Source: an uncultured Fusobacterium sp.
GTDB lineage: Bacteria; Fusobacteriota; Fusobacteriia; Fusobacteriales; Fusobacteriaceae
Length of the DNA stretch: 22,836 nt
NCBI GenBank assembly: GCA_900545035.1
Contig: UQXM01000015.1
Coordinates: 1-22,836, forward strand
Reading direction: 5' to 3'
The notes beneath the pieces are model-generated. The model had not been told where the DNA came from and searched no databases. It saw only the letters and a list, made by a program, of their open reading frames with translations. The position numbers were made by a program, and so were the translations under genes. The first letter of the stretch is position 1; every line of letters begins with the position of its first letter. Of the stretch, positions 1 through 7,443 are shown one piece after another.

Positions 1-1140
1 GTATCCCAGTTTTAAAAGAATTTCTTCCGTATGGTATCCTAAAGGATATCCTGCTTCTTTATACTGAATAGGACATTCTGAAAGTTTAATCGGCGTTGCC
101 ATTTGTTTTACAGTTTTTTTCTGTGAATTTGGAACCTTGACATCAACCACAAGATTTCTTGCTTTTACATGTTCATCTTCAAGAAGTGTTTCTTTCATTG
201 TAAGAACAGGCTCAACACATACATCTTTTCCTTGGAAAATATCACACCATTCTTTCAAAGTTTTTTCTAAAATTCTGTTTCTGATAATATTTTTCATATT
301 TTCACAGTTTTCCGGCATAACAGTTTTTTCTATAAGTTCGGGAAGATTTATGCATTCACAGAAATTTTTCCAAAACTTAGGCTCCAAAGAACCTACACTT
401 AAATATCTGCCGTCTTTCGTTTCATAAAAATCGTAGGCACTTCCTCCGTTAAGTCTTGTCCCCTCTCTTTCAGGCTCTTTTCCTTCTGCTAAAAATCCTG
501 CTCCCTCCATAGCATGAAAAGGAATCAGTCCGTCAAACATGGAAATATCTATATACTGCCCTTTTCCCGTAACACTTCTGTAATGAACTGCTGCCAATAT
601 TCCGATTACAGAATGAAGAGAACCTACACCAATATCGGCAATCTGCATATTTGTAAGAACAGGTCCTGTTGTTTTTCTTCCTGAATAATTCATATTTCCG
701 CTTCTTGCAAGATAATTTATATCATGTCCGGCACTGTTTCTCATAGGACCTGTCTGTCCGTACCCTGTAAGAGAGCAATAAATTATTTTAGGATTAATTT
801 TTTTCAAATCTTCATAACCAAGTCCCAATCTATCCATAACTCCCGGTCTGAACTGTTCCATTATAATATCGTATTCTTTTACAAGTTTTTTTACAATCTC
901 TCTTCCCTCTTCTGATTTCAGATTTAAAAAAACATTTTTCTTATTTCTTCCAAGCCAAGCCTGATTGGCTGTAATATCTGTTCCCTCAATATATGGGGGA
1001 TAATCTGCCGCAATATCAGGTTTATCCGGAGAACTTATTTTAATTATCTCTGCTCCCATATCTCCCAGCATAAGTGTTGCATAAGGTCCCGGAAGCAGTG
1101 TTGAAAAATCAAGAATTTTCAATCCTGTTAATGCACCCAT
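1..1140 (-). CDS. CaiB/BaiF family CoA-transferase or alpha-methylacyl-CoA racemase, 3' end cut by window
   Basis: The reading frame gives 380 residues with no stop before the window edge. Family proteins are about 360-400 residues, so only a short tail is probably missing. The N-terminus has the family hallmark GPYATLMLGDMGAEIIKI (residues 18-35). AGHDINYL (137-144) resembles the racemase subgroup, and His139, Asp169 and Glu240 sit where I expect the catalytic His/Asp/Glu of Mycobacterium tuberculosis MCR (recalled alignment). Asp169 also corresponds to the nucleophile of class III CoA-transferases, so either transfer of CoA between acids or epimerisation of a 2-methylacyl-CoA is possible; the His favours racemase-like chemistry. 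The start ATG is preceded by AGGAGG (1148-1153) with a 7-nt spacer. The gene begins only 60 nt after proS, with the proS terminator between them and no room for an ordinary promoter after it. Substrate unknown. Confidence 0.85.
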   Translation of the reverse strand, partial: MGALTGLKILDFSTLLPGPYATLMLGDMGAEIIKISSPDKPDIAADYPPYIEGTDITANQAWLGRNKKNVFLNLKSEEGREIVKKLVKEYDIIMEQFRPGVMDRLGLGYEDLKKINPKIIYCSLTGYGQTGPMRNSAGHDINYLARSGNMNYSGRKTTGPVLTNMQIADIGVGSLHSVIGILAAVHYRSVTGKGQYIDISMFDGLIPFHAMEGAGFLAEGKEPEREGTRLNGGSAYDFYETKDGRYLSVGSLEPKFWKNFCECINLPELIEKTVMPENCENMKNIIRNRILEKTLKEWCDIFQGKDVCVEPVLTMKETLLEDEHVKARNLVVDVKVPNSQKKTVKQMATPIKLSECPIQYKEAGYPLGYHTEEILLKLGY

Positions 1141-1161
1141 ATTCTTTCCTCCTTATTTATG

Positions 1162-1190
1162 AAAAAAGGGCTGTTTTACAGCCCGATTTT
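1162..1190 (-). terminator. Rho-independent terminator after proS
   Basis: On the minus strand a perfect 6-bp stem, GGGCTG / CAGCCC, closes a TAAAA loop and is followed directly by six T. It lies 10 nt past the proS stop. It is also inside the leader of the following CoA-transferase/racemase gene, so it could attenuate read-through. Confidence 0.85.
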
Positions 1191-1200
1191 CTATTAATAA

Positions 1201-2916
1201 TTAATATTTTTTCATTAATTCTTTTACAGAATTTACAACATCAGCTTTTGCTGTCTCAATAGTTTCCCCTGTTTTTCTTATTTTAAGTTCAACAATTCCC
1301 TCTGCTGATTTTTTACCACATACAACTTTGAACGGGAATCCGATAAGGTCAGCATCTTTAAATTTAAATCCTGCTCTTTCGTTTCTGTCGTCATAAATTG
1401 TATCTATTCCTGCATTGCAAAGAGCGTTGTATACCTCTTCTGCAAGAGCTGTCTGTGCTTCATCTTTCATATTTGCTGCAATAACATCTACAACAAACGG
1501 AGCAATAGCTGACGGCCAGATAATTCCGTTTTCATCATTATTTTGCTCAATAGCTGCTGCCATTGTTCTTGATACTCCTATTCCGTAACATCCCATTTCC
1601 ATAACAACATCTTTTCCGTTTTCGTCAAGAACTGTTGCCTTCATAGGCTCAGAATATTTTTTACCAAGTTTGAAAATATGTCCGCATTCTATTCCTCTTG
1701 CAACACGAAGAGGTTTTCCGCAGATTGAACAAATATCTCCCTCTTTAACTTTTCTTACATCAGCTACAATATCAGCTTCGTAATCTCTTCCATAATTTAC
1801 ATTCAGATAGTGAGTATCAGGTTTGTTTCCTCCTGCTGTATGATTAGGAATTTCTGTTACAGAAGGGTCTGCAATTATTTTTATTCCTTTTGCTTTTAAA
1901 TTCATTCCGTATGGACCGATAAATCCTTTAAACAGTCCAAGAGTTTCAAGTTCTTCATCTGTAAGCATTGCAATATCTATTGTGTCAATCAGATTTTTAA
2001 CTTTAACTTCGTTTACTTCAATATCTCCTCTGATTAAAACCATGTAAGGTTCATCTGTAACCATATCTTTATACATTATAGCTTTTACTGTTCTTTCAAT
2101 TTCTACTCCAAGATTTGCTACAACATCTTCTATTTTTGCAATATTTGGTGTAGGAACAAGAACCGGCTCTTTTAATTCCTCTTTTGGAAGATTTGTGATA
2201 ACATTTACTGCTTTCTCAACATTCGCTCCATAGTGACAAGAATCACAGAATATTAATTCATCCTCTCCCGAATTTGCCATAACATGAAATTCTTTTGAAC
2301 CGCTTCCTCCAATTGCTCCTGAATCAGCATCAACGATTCTGAAATCCAATCCGCATCTTTTAAATACTTTTGAATAAGCTTCCTGCATATTGTCAAACTC
2401 TTTATCCAAATCTTCTCTGTTAAGTCCGAAAGAATATCCGTCTTTCATAAGAAATTCTCTTCCTCTCATAAGTCCGAATCTTGGTCTTCTTTCGTCTCTG
2501 AATTTATTTTGTATTTGGTATAAGTTTATAGGAAGTTGTTTATATGAAAATATATCGCTTCTTACGATATCTGTTATAGCTTCTTCATGTGTTGGCCCAA
2601 GTACGAAATCTCTTTCATGTCTGTCTTTAAGTCTCATCATTTCAGGGCCCATTACATCCCATCTTCCGCTTTCCTGCCAAATTTCAGCAGGTTGTAATAC
2701 AGGCATTAAAAGCTCAATTGCTCCTGCTCTGTCCATTTCTTCTCTTACAATATTCTCTACTTTTCTAAGTGTTTTATACCCTAAGGGAAGATAGCTGTAT
2801 ACTCCGCTTGCTAATTTTTTAATCATTCCTGCTCTCAGCAGTAACTGATGACTGACAACTTCAGCTTCTTTTGGGTTTTCTTTTAATGTTTTCACATAAT
2901 ATTTGCTGAATCTCAT
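1201..2916 (-). CDS. proS: Prolyl-tRNA synthetase, bacterial type with editing domain
   Basis: This 571-residue class II synthetase charges tRNA-Pro with proline in the cytoplasm. Motif 1 is around residues 65-76 (GAIELLMPVLQP), motif 2 around 140-163 (RDERRPRFGLMRGREF and following) and motif 3 at 442-458 (GCYGIGVSRTMAAAIEQ). Between motifs 2 and 3, roughly 222-400, is the long insertion found in bacterial-type ProRS that hydrolyses mischarged Ala-tRNA; it contains the typical RGDIEVNEVKVKN segment (296-308). The C-terminal ~100 residues form the anticodon-binding domain. Length is normal for the family. CxxC pairs at 224-227 and 396-399 are present but I cannot say whether they bind metal. 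The ATG is preceded by AGGAGG with a rather long 12-nt spacer. A promoter precedes the gene and a strong terminator follows, so it is probably its own unit. Confidence 0.97.
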   Translation of the reverse strand: MRFSKYYVKTLKENPKEAEVVSHQLLLRAGMIKKLASGVYSYLPLGYKTLRKVENIVREEMDRAGAIELLMPVLQPAEIWQESGRWDVMGPEMMRLKDRHERDFVLGPTHEEAITDIVRSDIFSYKQLPINLYQIQNKFRDERRPRFGLMRGREFLMKDGYSFGLNREDLDKEFDNMQEAYSKVFKRCGLDFRIVDADSGAIGGSGSKEFHVMANSGEDELIFCDSCHYGANVEKAVNVITNLPKEELKEPVLVPTPNIAKIEDVVANLGVEIERTVKAIMYKDMVTDEPYMVLIRGDIEVNEVKVKNLIDTIDIAMLTDEELETLGLFKGFIGPYGMNLKAKGIKIIADPSVTEIPNHTAGGNKPDTHYLNVNYGRDYEADIVADVRKVKEGDICSICGKPLRVARGIECGHIFKLGKKYSEPMKATVLDENGKDVVMEMGCYGIGVSRTMAAAIEQNNDENGIIWPSAIAPFVVDVIAANMKDEAQTALAEEVYNALCNAGIDTIYDDRNERAGFKFKDADLIGFPFKVVCGKKSAEGIVELKIRKTGETIETAKADVVNSVKELMKKY

Positions 2917-2957
2917 TTTTTTATCTATCCTCCTTAAAATTTTTTATATCTTATGTT

Positions 2958-2986
2958 ATCTTATCATAATTATTTTGTTTTTTAAA
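2958..2986 (-). promoter_or_regulatory. Probable sigma70-type promoter of proS
   Basis: Minus strand: TTTAAA (2981-2986), 17-nt spacer, TAAGAT (2958-2963) with an extended TGA just upstream of the -10. It sits in the only gap between recG and proS. Both hexamers are 4/6 matches, so the call is moderate. Confidence 0.45.
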
Positions 2987-3004
2987 GATTATTTTAATAA
3001 AAAA

Positions 3005-5065
3005 TTATTCTTTGTTACGGAATTTATCTTCAATATCCATTTTAAGATATCTGTTGCCGATTATTCCTTTTTTTTCTTTCAGGTATTCCACACACATATC
3101 TTTTACAGCCTTTATAGTTTTTACATCTTGAGTGATATCTACAAATTTTAAATCACTGAAACCTGTCTGTCTTGTTCCGAAAATTTCTCCCGATTTTCTT
3201 AGTCTTAAATCCTCTTCGGCAATTTCAAAACCGTCTTGTGTTTTTTCCATAATTCTTAGCCTTGCCTTTGAGACATCATTATCAGTTTTGGAAATTAAAA
3301 AACAATAAGACTGATATTCTCCTCTTCCAACTCTTCCGCGAAGCTGGTGCAGAGAAGAAAGCCCAAATCTTTCAGCATTGATTATCGAAATAATTGTAGC
3401 ATTGGGTACATTTATTCCTACTTCAACCACTGTTGTTGAAATTAAAATATCTGCCTTTTTATTTTTAAATGCTTTCATCACTTCATCTTTTTCTGAATTT
3501 TTCATTTTTCCGTGGAGTATCCCGATTTTATAATTTGAAAATCTGTTTTCTATCTCATATCTGTATTGCTCAATAGATTTTACTGCCATTTTTTCGCTGT
3601 CCTCAATAAGAGGAACAACAAAATATGCCTGTCTGCCTTCACGAAGCTTTTTCTCAATAAAATCGTAGGCTTTTTCCAAATCCGGCTCATTTGAAATCCA
3701 TTTTGTTTTTATAGGTTTTCTTCCGGGAGGAAGTTCATCAATTATAGAAATGTCCAAATCTCCGTAAATACTTAATGCCAAAGAACGAGGAATAGGAGTG
3801 GCACTCATTACAAGAAGATTGGAAAGAATACCTTTATCTCTCAATTTTTTTCTCTGAACAACTCCGAATCTGTGCTGTTCATCAATAACAATAAGTCCCA
3901 GTCTGCCAAACTCCACATTATTTTCAATTAAAGCATGAGTTCCTATCACCAAAGAAATATCTCCCGATTTTATCCCCTCAAGAAGAATCTCTCTTTTTTT
4001 CCCTTTTACACTCCCTGTAAGAAGTTCTGTTCTTACTCCAAGCTTTTCAAAATCATCCTTTATTGAAAGATAATGTTGTGCTGCAAGAATTTCTGTGGGA
4101 GCCATAATCACTCCCTGATATCCGTTTTCTATCATATATAAAAGAAGCACCATAGCCACAACGGTTTTTCCGCTTCCGACATCTCCCTGAATAAGACGGT
4201 TTATAAATACTCCTCTGTTAAGCTCCTTATAAATATCTTTTATTACATTTTTTTGAGCATTTGTAAGATTAAAACTCAAGTTTTGCAGATATTTTTTTAC
4301 AAGAGTTCTGTTATCTCTAAGTTCATATTTTTTTTCATCAGATACACCTTCAATATATTTATTGGCAAGTATACCCATTTCCAAAATAAGAAGCTCTTCC
4401 ACAGCAAATCTTCTTTTTGCTTCTTCCAAATTTTTATGATCTGTTGGAAAATGTATCTCTTTAAGTGCTGTTTCTCTTCCCATTATTCTGTATTTCTGCA
4501 AAATTTCTTCAGGAATATTTTCTATAAAATATTTTTTATTGGCTGTAATATTTTTTTTCAAAACTTTCCGCAGACTATTTTGTGCAAAATTTTTCGTTGT
4601 ACTGTATACAGGAAGAATTTCCCCTTTTTCCATTTCTATTTGATTGGAAAGTTTTTTATATTCAGGATTTGTCATTTGAAAATTATACCCTCTCTTCACA
4701 TGTCCGATAAGAATATAATCTTCTCCTATTTTTAAAGATTTTGCAAGATACGGCATTTGAAACCATACTACATCTATAACCCCTGTTCCGTCTGTTGCCC
4801 TTGCCTTTGTCATTTTAAGTCTTGAAGGTGTAAAAGGATTTGATATTGTCATAAACTGTACTTTTAAAACAACATATTCATCTCCTCTGAGTTCCTCTAT
4901 TTTTTTTATATTTGTCCTGTCATCATAGGCTCTGGGAAAATAATAAAGGAGATCATGGAGAGTAAAAATATTCAGATTTCTTATTTTTTCTGTTTCTTTC
5001 AGAGTTAGAGATTTTAAATTCAAATCTTTTAAATCCTGAAAAATAATTTTATAATCTTCTTCCAT
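3005..5065 (-). CDS. recG: ATP-dependent DNA helicase RecG
   Basis: RecG reverses stalled replication forks and migrates branched DNA. The 686-residue protein has the family layout: an N-terminal wedge (OB fold, about 50-150) and two RecA-like helicase domains. Visible motifs are Walker A GDVGSGKT (294-301), DEQH box (395-398), SAT (421-423), QLRGRVGR (574-581), and the RecG C-terminal signature DLRLRKSGEIFGTRQTG (619-635). Length is typical. The ATG is preceded by a run of seven G (5069-5075) acting as ribosome binding site only 3 nt away. The yebC terminator lies just upstream and I see no promoter between them, so expression may depend on read-through from yebC or on a promoter inside it. 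Confidence 0.97.
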   Translation of the reverse strand: MEEDYKIIFQDLKDLNLKSLTLKETEKIRNLNIFTLHDLLYYFPRAYDDRTNIKKIEELRGDEYVVLKVQFMTISNPFTPSRLKMTKARATDGTGVIDVVWFQMPYLAKSLKIGEDYILIGHVKRGYNFQMTNPEYKKLSNQIEMEKGEILPVYSTTKNFAQNSLRKVLKKNITANKKYFIENIPEEILQKYRIMGRETALKEIHFPTDHKNLEEAKRRFAVEELLILEMGILANKYIEGVSDEKKYELRDNRTLVKKYLQNLSFNLTNAQKNVIKDIYKELNRGVFINRLIQGDVGSGKTVVAMVLLLYMIENGYQGVIMAPTEILAAQHYLSIKDDFEKLGVRTELLTGSVKGKKREILLEGIKSGDISLVIGTHALIENNVEFGRLGLIVIDEQHRFGVVQRKKLRDKGILSNLLVMSATPIPRSLALSIYGDLDISIIDELPPGRKPIKTKWISNEPDLEKAYDFIEKKLREGRQAYFVVPLIEDSEKMAVKSIEQYRYEIENRFSNYKIGILHGKMKNSEKDEVMKAFKNKKADILISTTVVEVGINVPNATIISIINAERFGLSSLHQLRGRVGRGEYQSYCFLISKTDNDVSKARLRIMEKTQDGFEIAEEDLRLRKSGEIFGTRQTGFSDLKFVDITQDVKTIKAVKDMCVEYLKEKKGIIGNRYLKMDIEDKFRNKE

Positions 5066-5068
5066 TAT

Positions 5069-5075
5069 CCCCCCC
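5069..5075 (-). promoter_or_regulatory. G7 ribosome binding site of recG
   Basis: The Shine-Dalgarno region of recG is AAAAAGGGGGGG followed by ATA and the ATG. A homopolymer of seven G this close to a start codon is unusual and can pair with the CCCTTTTT of the preceding terminator. Confidence 0.55.
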
Positions 5076-5083
5076 TTTTTAAT

Positions 5084-5110
5084 AAAAAAGGGCGGCTGAA
5101 TTAACCACCC
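5084..5110 (-). terminator. Rho-independent terminator after yebC
   Basis: Minus strand: GGGTGGTT, loop AATTC, AGCCGCCC (8 pairs including two G-U), then six T. It begins 12 nt after the yebC stop and lies within the recG leader. Confidence 0.8.
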
Positions 5111-5122
5111 TCCATTATTTTT

Positions 5123-5875
5123 TTAGTCTAATTGCTCCATTATTTCATCAGGAATATCAAAATTTGAATAAACTTCTTGAACATCATCAAGTTCGTCTAA
5201 TGAATCATAAAGAAGCATAACTTTTTTAGCCACATTTACATCGTTTATAACAACTTTATTTTCTGGTATCATTGTAATTTCAGCTTCTTCATATTTGTAT
5301 CCTGCTTCTGTAAGAGCTGCAAGTACAGCTTGAAAAGCTGACGGATCAGTTAATACTTGAAATTCATCTGCTTCCTCAACGATATCATCTGCTCCCGCTT
5401 CCAAAGCAACCATCATAAAATCTTCTGCATCTTCAACATTTGCAACAGGCACAATGATTTCTCCTTTTTTGTTGAACATCCAAGAAACAGCACCGTCTGC
5501 TCCTAGATTTCCTCCTTTTCTTGAGAAAGTAGTTCTTACTTCAGAAGCTGATCTGTTTTTGTTGTCTGTTACAACATCAACAATAAAAGCTGTTCCTTCA
5601 GGTCCGTATCCTTCATATCTCATTTCAATGTAGTCTACACCTTCAAGCTCTCCTGTTCCTTTTTTGATAGCTCTTTCAAGAATGTCTTTAGGCATATTTC
5701 CTGCTTTTGCTTTTTCTATTGCTAGTCTAAGTCTTGGGTTAAATCCCGGATCTCCTCCGCCCTCCTTAGCTGCTATTGTTAATTCTTTTCCTAATTTTGT
5801 AAATAAACTTGCTCTTTTTCTATCCTGAGCACCTTTTCTGTGCTGGATATTATTCCATTTACTATGTCCTGACAC
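5123..5875 (-). CDS. yebC: YebC/PmpR/TACO1-family protein
   Basis: The protein starts with the family signature SGHSKWNNIQHRKGAQD and continues through the usual three domains to DIPDEIMEQLD at the end. With the GTG start at 5873-5875 it is 250 residues, the usual family length. I chose GTG because GGAGGA lies 7 nt upstream (AGGAGG at 5883-5888), homologues begin at exactly this point, and the in-frame ATG 23 codons upstream falls within the promoter -35 box. Family members have been described as DNA-binding transcriptional regulators and, more recently, as ribosome-associated factors that help translation through proline stretches; the sequence alone does not decide between these. It has its own promoter and a terminator, so it may be monocistronic apart from read-through into recG. 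Confidence 0.95.
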   Translation of the reverse strand: MSGHSKWNNIQHRKGAQDRKRASLFTKLGKELTIAAKEGGGDPGFNPRLRLAIEKAKAGNMPKDILERAIKKGTGELEGVDYIEMRYEGYGPEGTAFIVDVVTDNKNRSASEVRTTFSRKGGNLGADGAVSWMFNKKGEIIVPVANVEDAEDFMMVALEAGADDIVEEADEFQVLTDPSAFQAVLAALTEAGYKYEEAEITMIPENKVVINDVNVAKKVMLLYDSLDELDDVQEVYSNFDIPDEIMEQLD

Positions 5876-5915
5876 GAGGTTTCCTCCTATTAATATTAAA
5901 ATATTATTCCACAAT

Positions 5916-5944
5916 ATTTTATCATATGAAATATTTTTTTTCAA
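5916..5944 (-). promoter_or_regulatory. Promoter of yebC
   Basis: Minus strand: TTGAAA (5939-5944), 17-nt spacer ending in TGA, then TAAAAT (5916-5921). Both boxes are 5/6 matches and there is an extended -10. It lies between the UDG-like gene and the yebC GTG start. Confidence 0.7.
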
Positions 5945-5955
5945 TCATATTGACT

Positions 5956-6540
5956 TTAATTTTCTTCGTCCAAAAGGCGTTTCACTGTTTTAAGGTCATT
6001 CCAAAAATCAAGAGCCACTTTTGATTTTTTCCCGCTGCTGTCCCTTGATTTTTTTGCAAAATTAACATCATAAGTAGTTATGACTTTTATTCCGCCTCTC
6101 CACTGCTGAATTTCTCCTCTCATATTTCCCATATCTATCTCTTTTTCAAAAAGAAGTTCTGCTGTATCCTGTCCAAGAGCTACAATTATTTTCGGCTCAA
6201 TCAAAGCTATCTGCATATCCAAAAGATCTTTCAATTTTCTTTTTTCATCATCAAACAGTTCTCTGTACTTCATTTCATTTTTTGTAAGAGTGGTAATATA
6301 ATAATCATCGGGAACAATATCTACAATATCACAAAGTTTTATCAAAAATTCTCCGCTCGAACCTGCTGCAACCTTCAAATCTGATGTTTCATAAAGATCA
6401 GAATCATCACCTATGAAAAGAATTTTTCCATTTCTGTTTCCGCTTCCCAAAAGAATTTCTTCATCTTCTTTCAATGAATTTGTTCTGTGCATTGTTCCTG
6501 TTTCAAATTTTAATTCTTCCCACAGTTCATCCTTGTCCAT
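5956..6540 (-). CDS. Degenerate uracil-DNA-glycosylase-superfamily protein
   Basis: This 194-residue protein matches family 4/5 uracil-DNA glycosylases in overall order: KILFIGDDSD (39-48), a Gly/Ser-rich GEFLIKL helix (63-69), YITTLTKNEMKYR (81-93, where active enzymes read roughly YITNVVKCRPPGNR), IIVALGQDTAELL (118-130), and MRGEIQQWRGGIKVITTYD (140-158). However, the GExPG loop is replaced by GDDSD, the C-terminal HPS loop is replaced by Tyr-Asp-Val (157-159), and there is one cysteine (Cys70) where family 4 enzymes need four for an iron-sulfur cluster. It is therefore probably not an ordinary uracil excision enzyme. The ATG is preceded by AGGGGG and lies 8 nt after the WalJ-type gene, so the two are an operon. 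Function unknown; fold assignment fairly sure, activity doubtful. Confidence 0.75.
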   Translation of the reverse strand: MDKDELWEELKFETGTMHRTNSLKEDEEILLGSGNRNGKILFIGDDSDLYETSDLKVAAGSSGEFLIKLCDIVDIVPDDYYITTLTKNEMKYRELFDDEKRKLKDLLDMQIALIEPKIIVALGQDTAELLFEKEIDMGNMRGEIQQWRGGIKVITTYDVNFAKKSRDSSGKKSKVALDFWNDLKTVKRLLDEEN

Positions 6541-6548
6541 AGTTCCCC

Positions 6549-7331
6549 CTAAATTTCGTATAATTCCGTTACTTCATCCTGTCTTGCTATCTCAACAGGA
6601 ATATTTATATTAAATCTTCCCAATTCCTGATAAATCGTTCTTGATACAATGTCAAAATTGTTACTGTCCCTGCTTACATGAGCAAGATATACTTTCTTCA
6701 AATCATGGTTATAACTTTCACATACAAATTTTGCAGCATCGTTATTTGAAAGATGCCCGTTTCTGCTCTTTACTCTGTCTTTTAAATCCCACGGATAACT
6801 GCATTCCATTAACATTCTGTAATCATAATTTGATTCTATTATCATTATATTTACATTTTTAAAAAGTTCTCTCACCCTGTTGTCTACATATCCTATATCT
6901 GTGGAAATTCCCAAAGTTTTTCTGCTTTTTATTCCCTCTATTCTGAATCCCACTGTTCTTTTTGCATCGTGCATAACATCAACAGGCAATACTTTTACTT
7001 TTTCTTGAAGAACAAAAATCTCATTATCGATAAAAATAAGATTACATTCCTCTATTTTTCCCAATTTCTTCTCACACACAGAATAACTTTCTTTTGTAAT
7101 ATATATTGGAATATTATATTTTCTTGAAAGTATTCCTGCCCCTTGAATATGGTCTGTATGTTCATGGGTAATTAATATCCCTTGTATCTCTTCTATATTT
7201 TCGTTTATTTCTTTCAGTCTGCACTCTATTTTTTTCCCGCTGAAACCTGCATCCACAAGAATTTTTACACCGTCAACTTCTATAAAAGTGGAATTTCCTC
7301 CGCTTCCGCTTCCCAATATTGATACTTTCAT
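6549..7331 (-). CDS. yycJ: Metallo-beta-lactamase-fold hydrolase, WalJ/YycJ type
   Basis: The 260-residue protein opens with MKVSILGSGSGGNSTFIEVD, close to Bacillus YycJ/WalJ, and has the zinc-binding HEHTDH (56-61), His121, Asp145 in STDIGYV and a late AHVSRDSNN segment. These are the ligand positions of the metallo-beta-lactamase fold. WalJ-family proteins are 5'-3' exonucleases linked to DNA repair in Bacillus, so nuclease activity is likely here by family. No signal peptide is seen; the protein is cytoplasmic. The start ATG has an AAAGG ribosome binding site about 8 nt upstream. The gene heads a two-gene operon with the UDG-like protein, which also suggests a nucleic-acid role for the pair. 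There are no walRK neighbours here. Confidence 0.85.
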   Translation of the reverse strand: MKVSILGSGSGGNSTFIEVDGVKILVDAGFSGKKIECRLKEINENIEEIQGILITHEHTDHIQGAGILSRKYNIPIYITKESYSVCEKKLGKIEECNLIFIDNEIFVLQEKVKVLPVDVMHDAKRTVGFRIEGIKSRKTLGISTDIGYVDNRVRELFKNVNIMIIESNYDYRMLMECSYPWDLKDRVKSRNGHLSNNDAAKFVCESYNHDLKKVYLAHVSRDSNNFDIVSRTIYQELGRFNINIPVEIARQDEVTELYEI

Positions 7332-7367
7332 TTTGTTTCCTTTCTTCTTTACAAACTCTCTGCTGAT

Positions 7368-7396
7368 ATTATATCATATTCTCGGCTCTTTCTAAA
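7368..7396 (-). promoter_or_regulatory. Promoter of the yycJ/UDG-like operon
   Basis: Minus strand: TTTAGA (7391-7396), 17-nt spacer ending in TGA, perfect TATAAT (7368-7373). It sits between the mlaA terminator and the start of the WalJ-type gene. Confidence 0.75.
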
Positions 7397-7400
7397 AGAT

Positions 7401-7429
7401 AAAAAAGAAGCAGACAAAAAATCTGCTCC
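7401..7429 (-). terminator. Rho-independent terminator after mlaA
   Basis: Minus strand: GGAGCAGA, loop TTTTTTG, TCTGCTTC (8 pairs with one G-U), then six T. It starts 15 nt past the mlaA stop. Confidence 0.85.
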
Positions 7430-7443
7430 TGTTTTTCTATTGT

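Noticed and set aside
5876..5944. A 23-codon N-terminal extension of yebC from an upstream ATG
   Set aside because: The extension overlaps the -35 and -10 boxes, has no counterpart in YebC proteins, and the GTG at 5873-5875 has AGGAGG at ideal distance.
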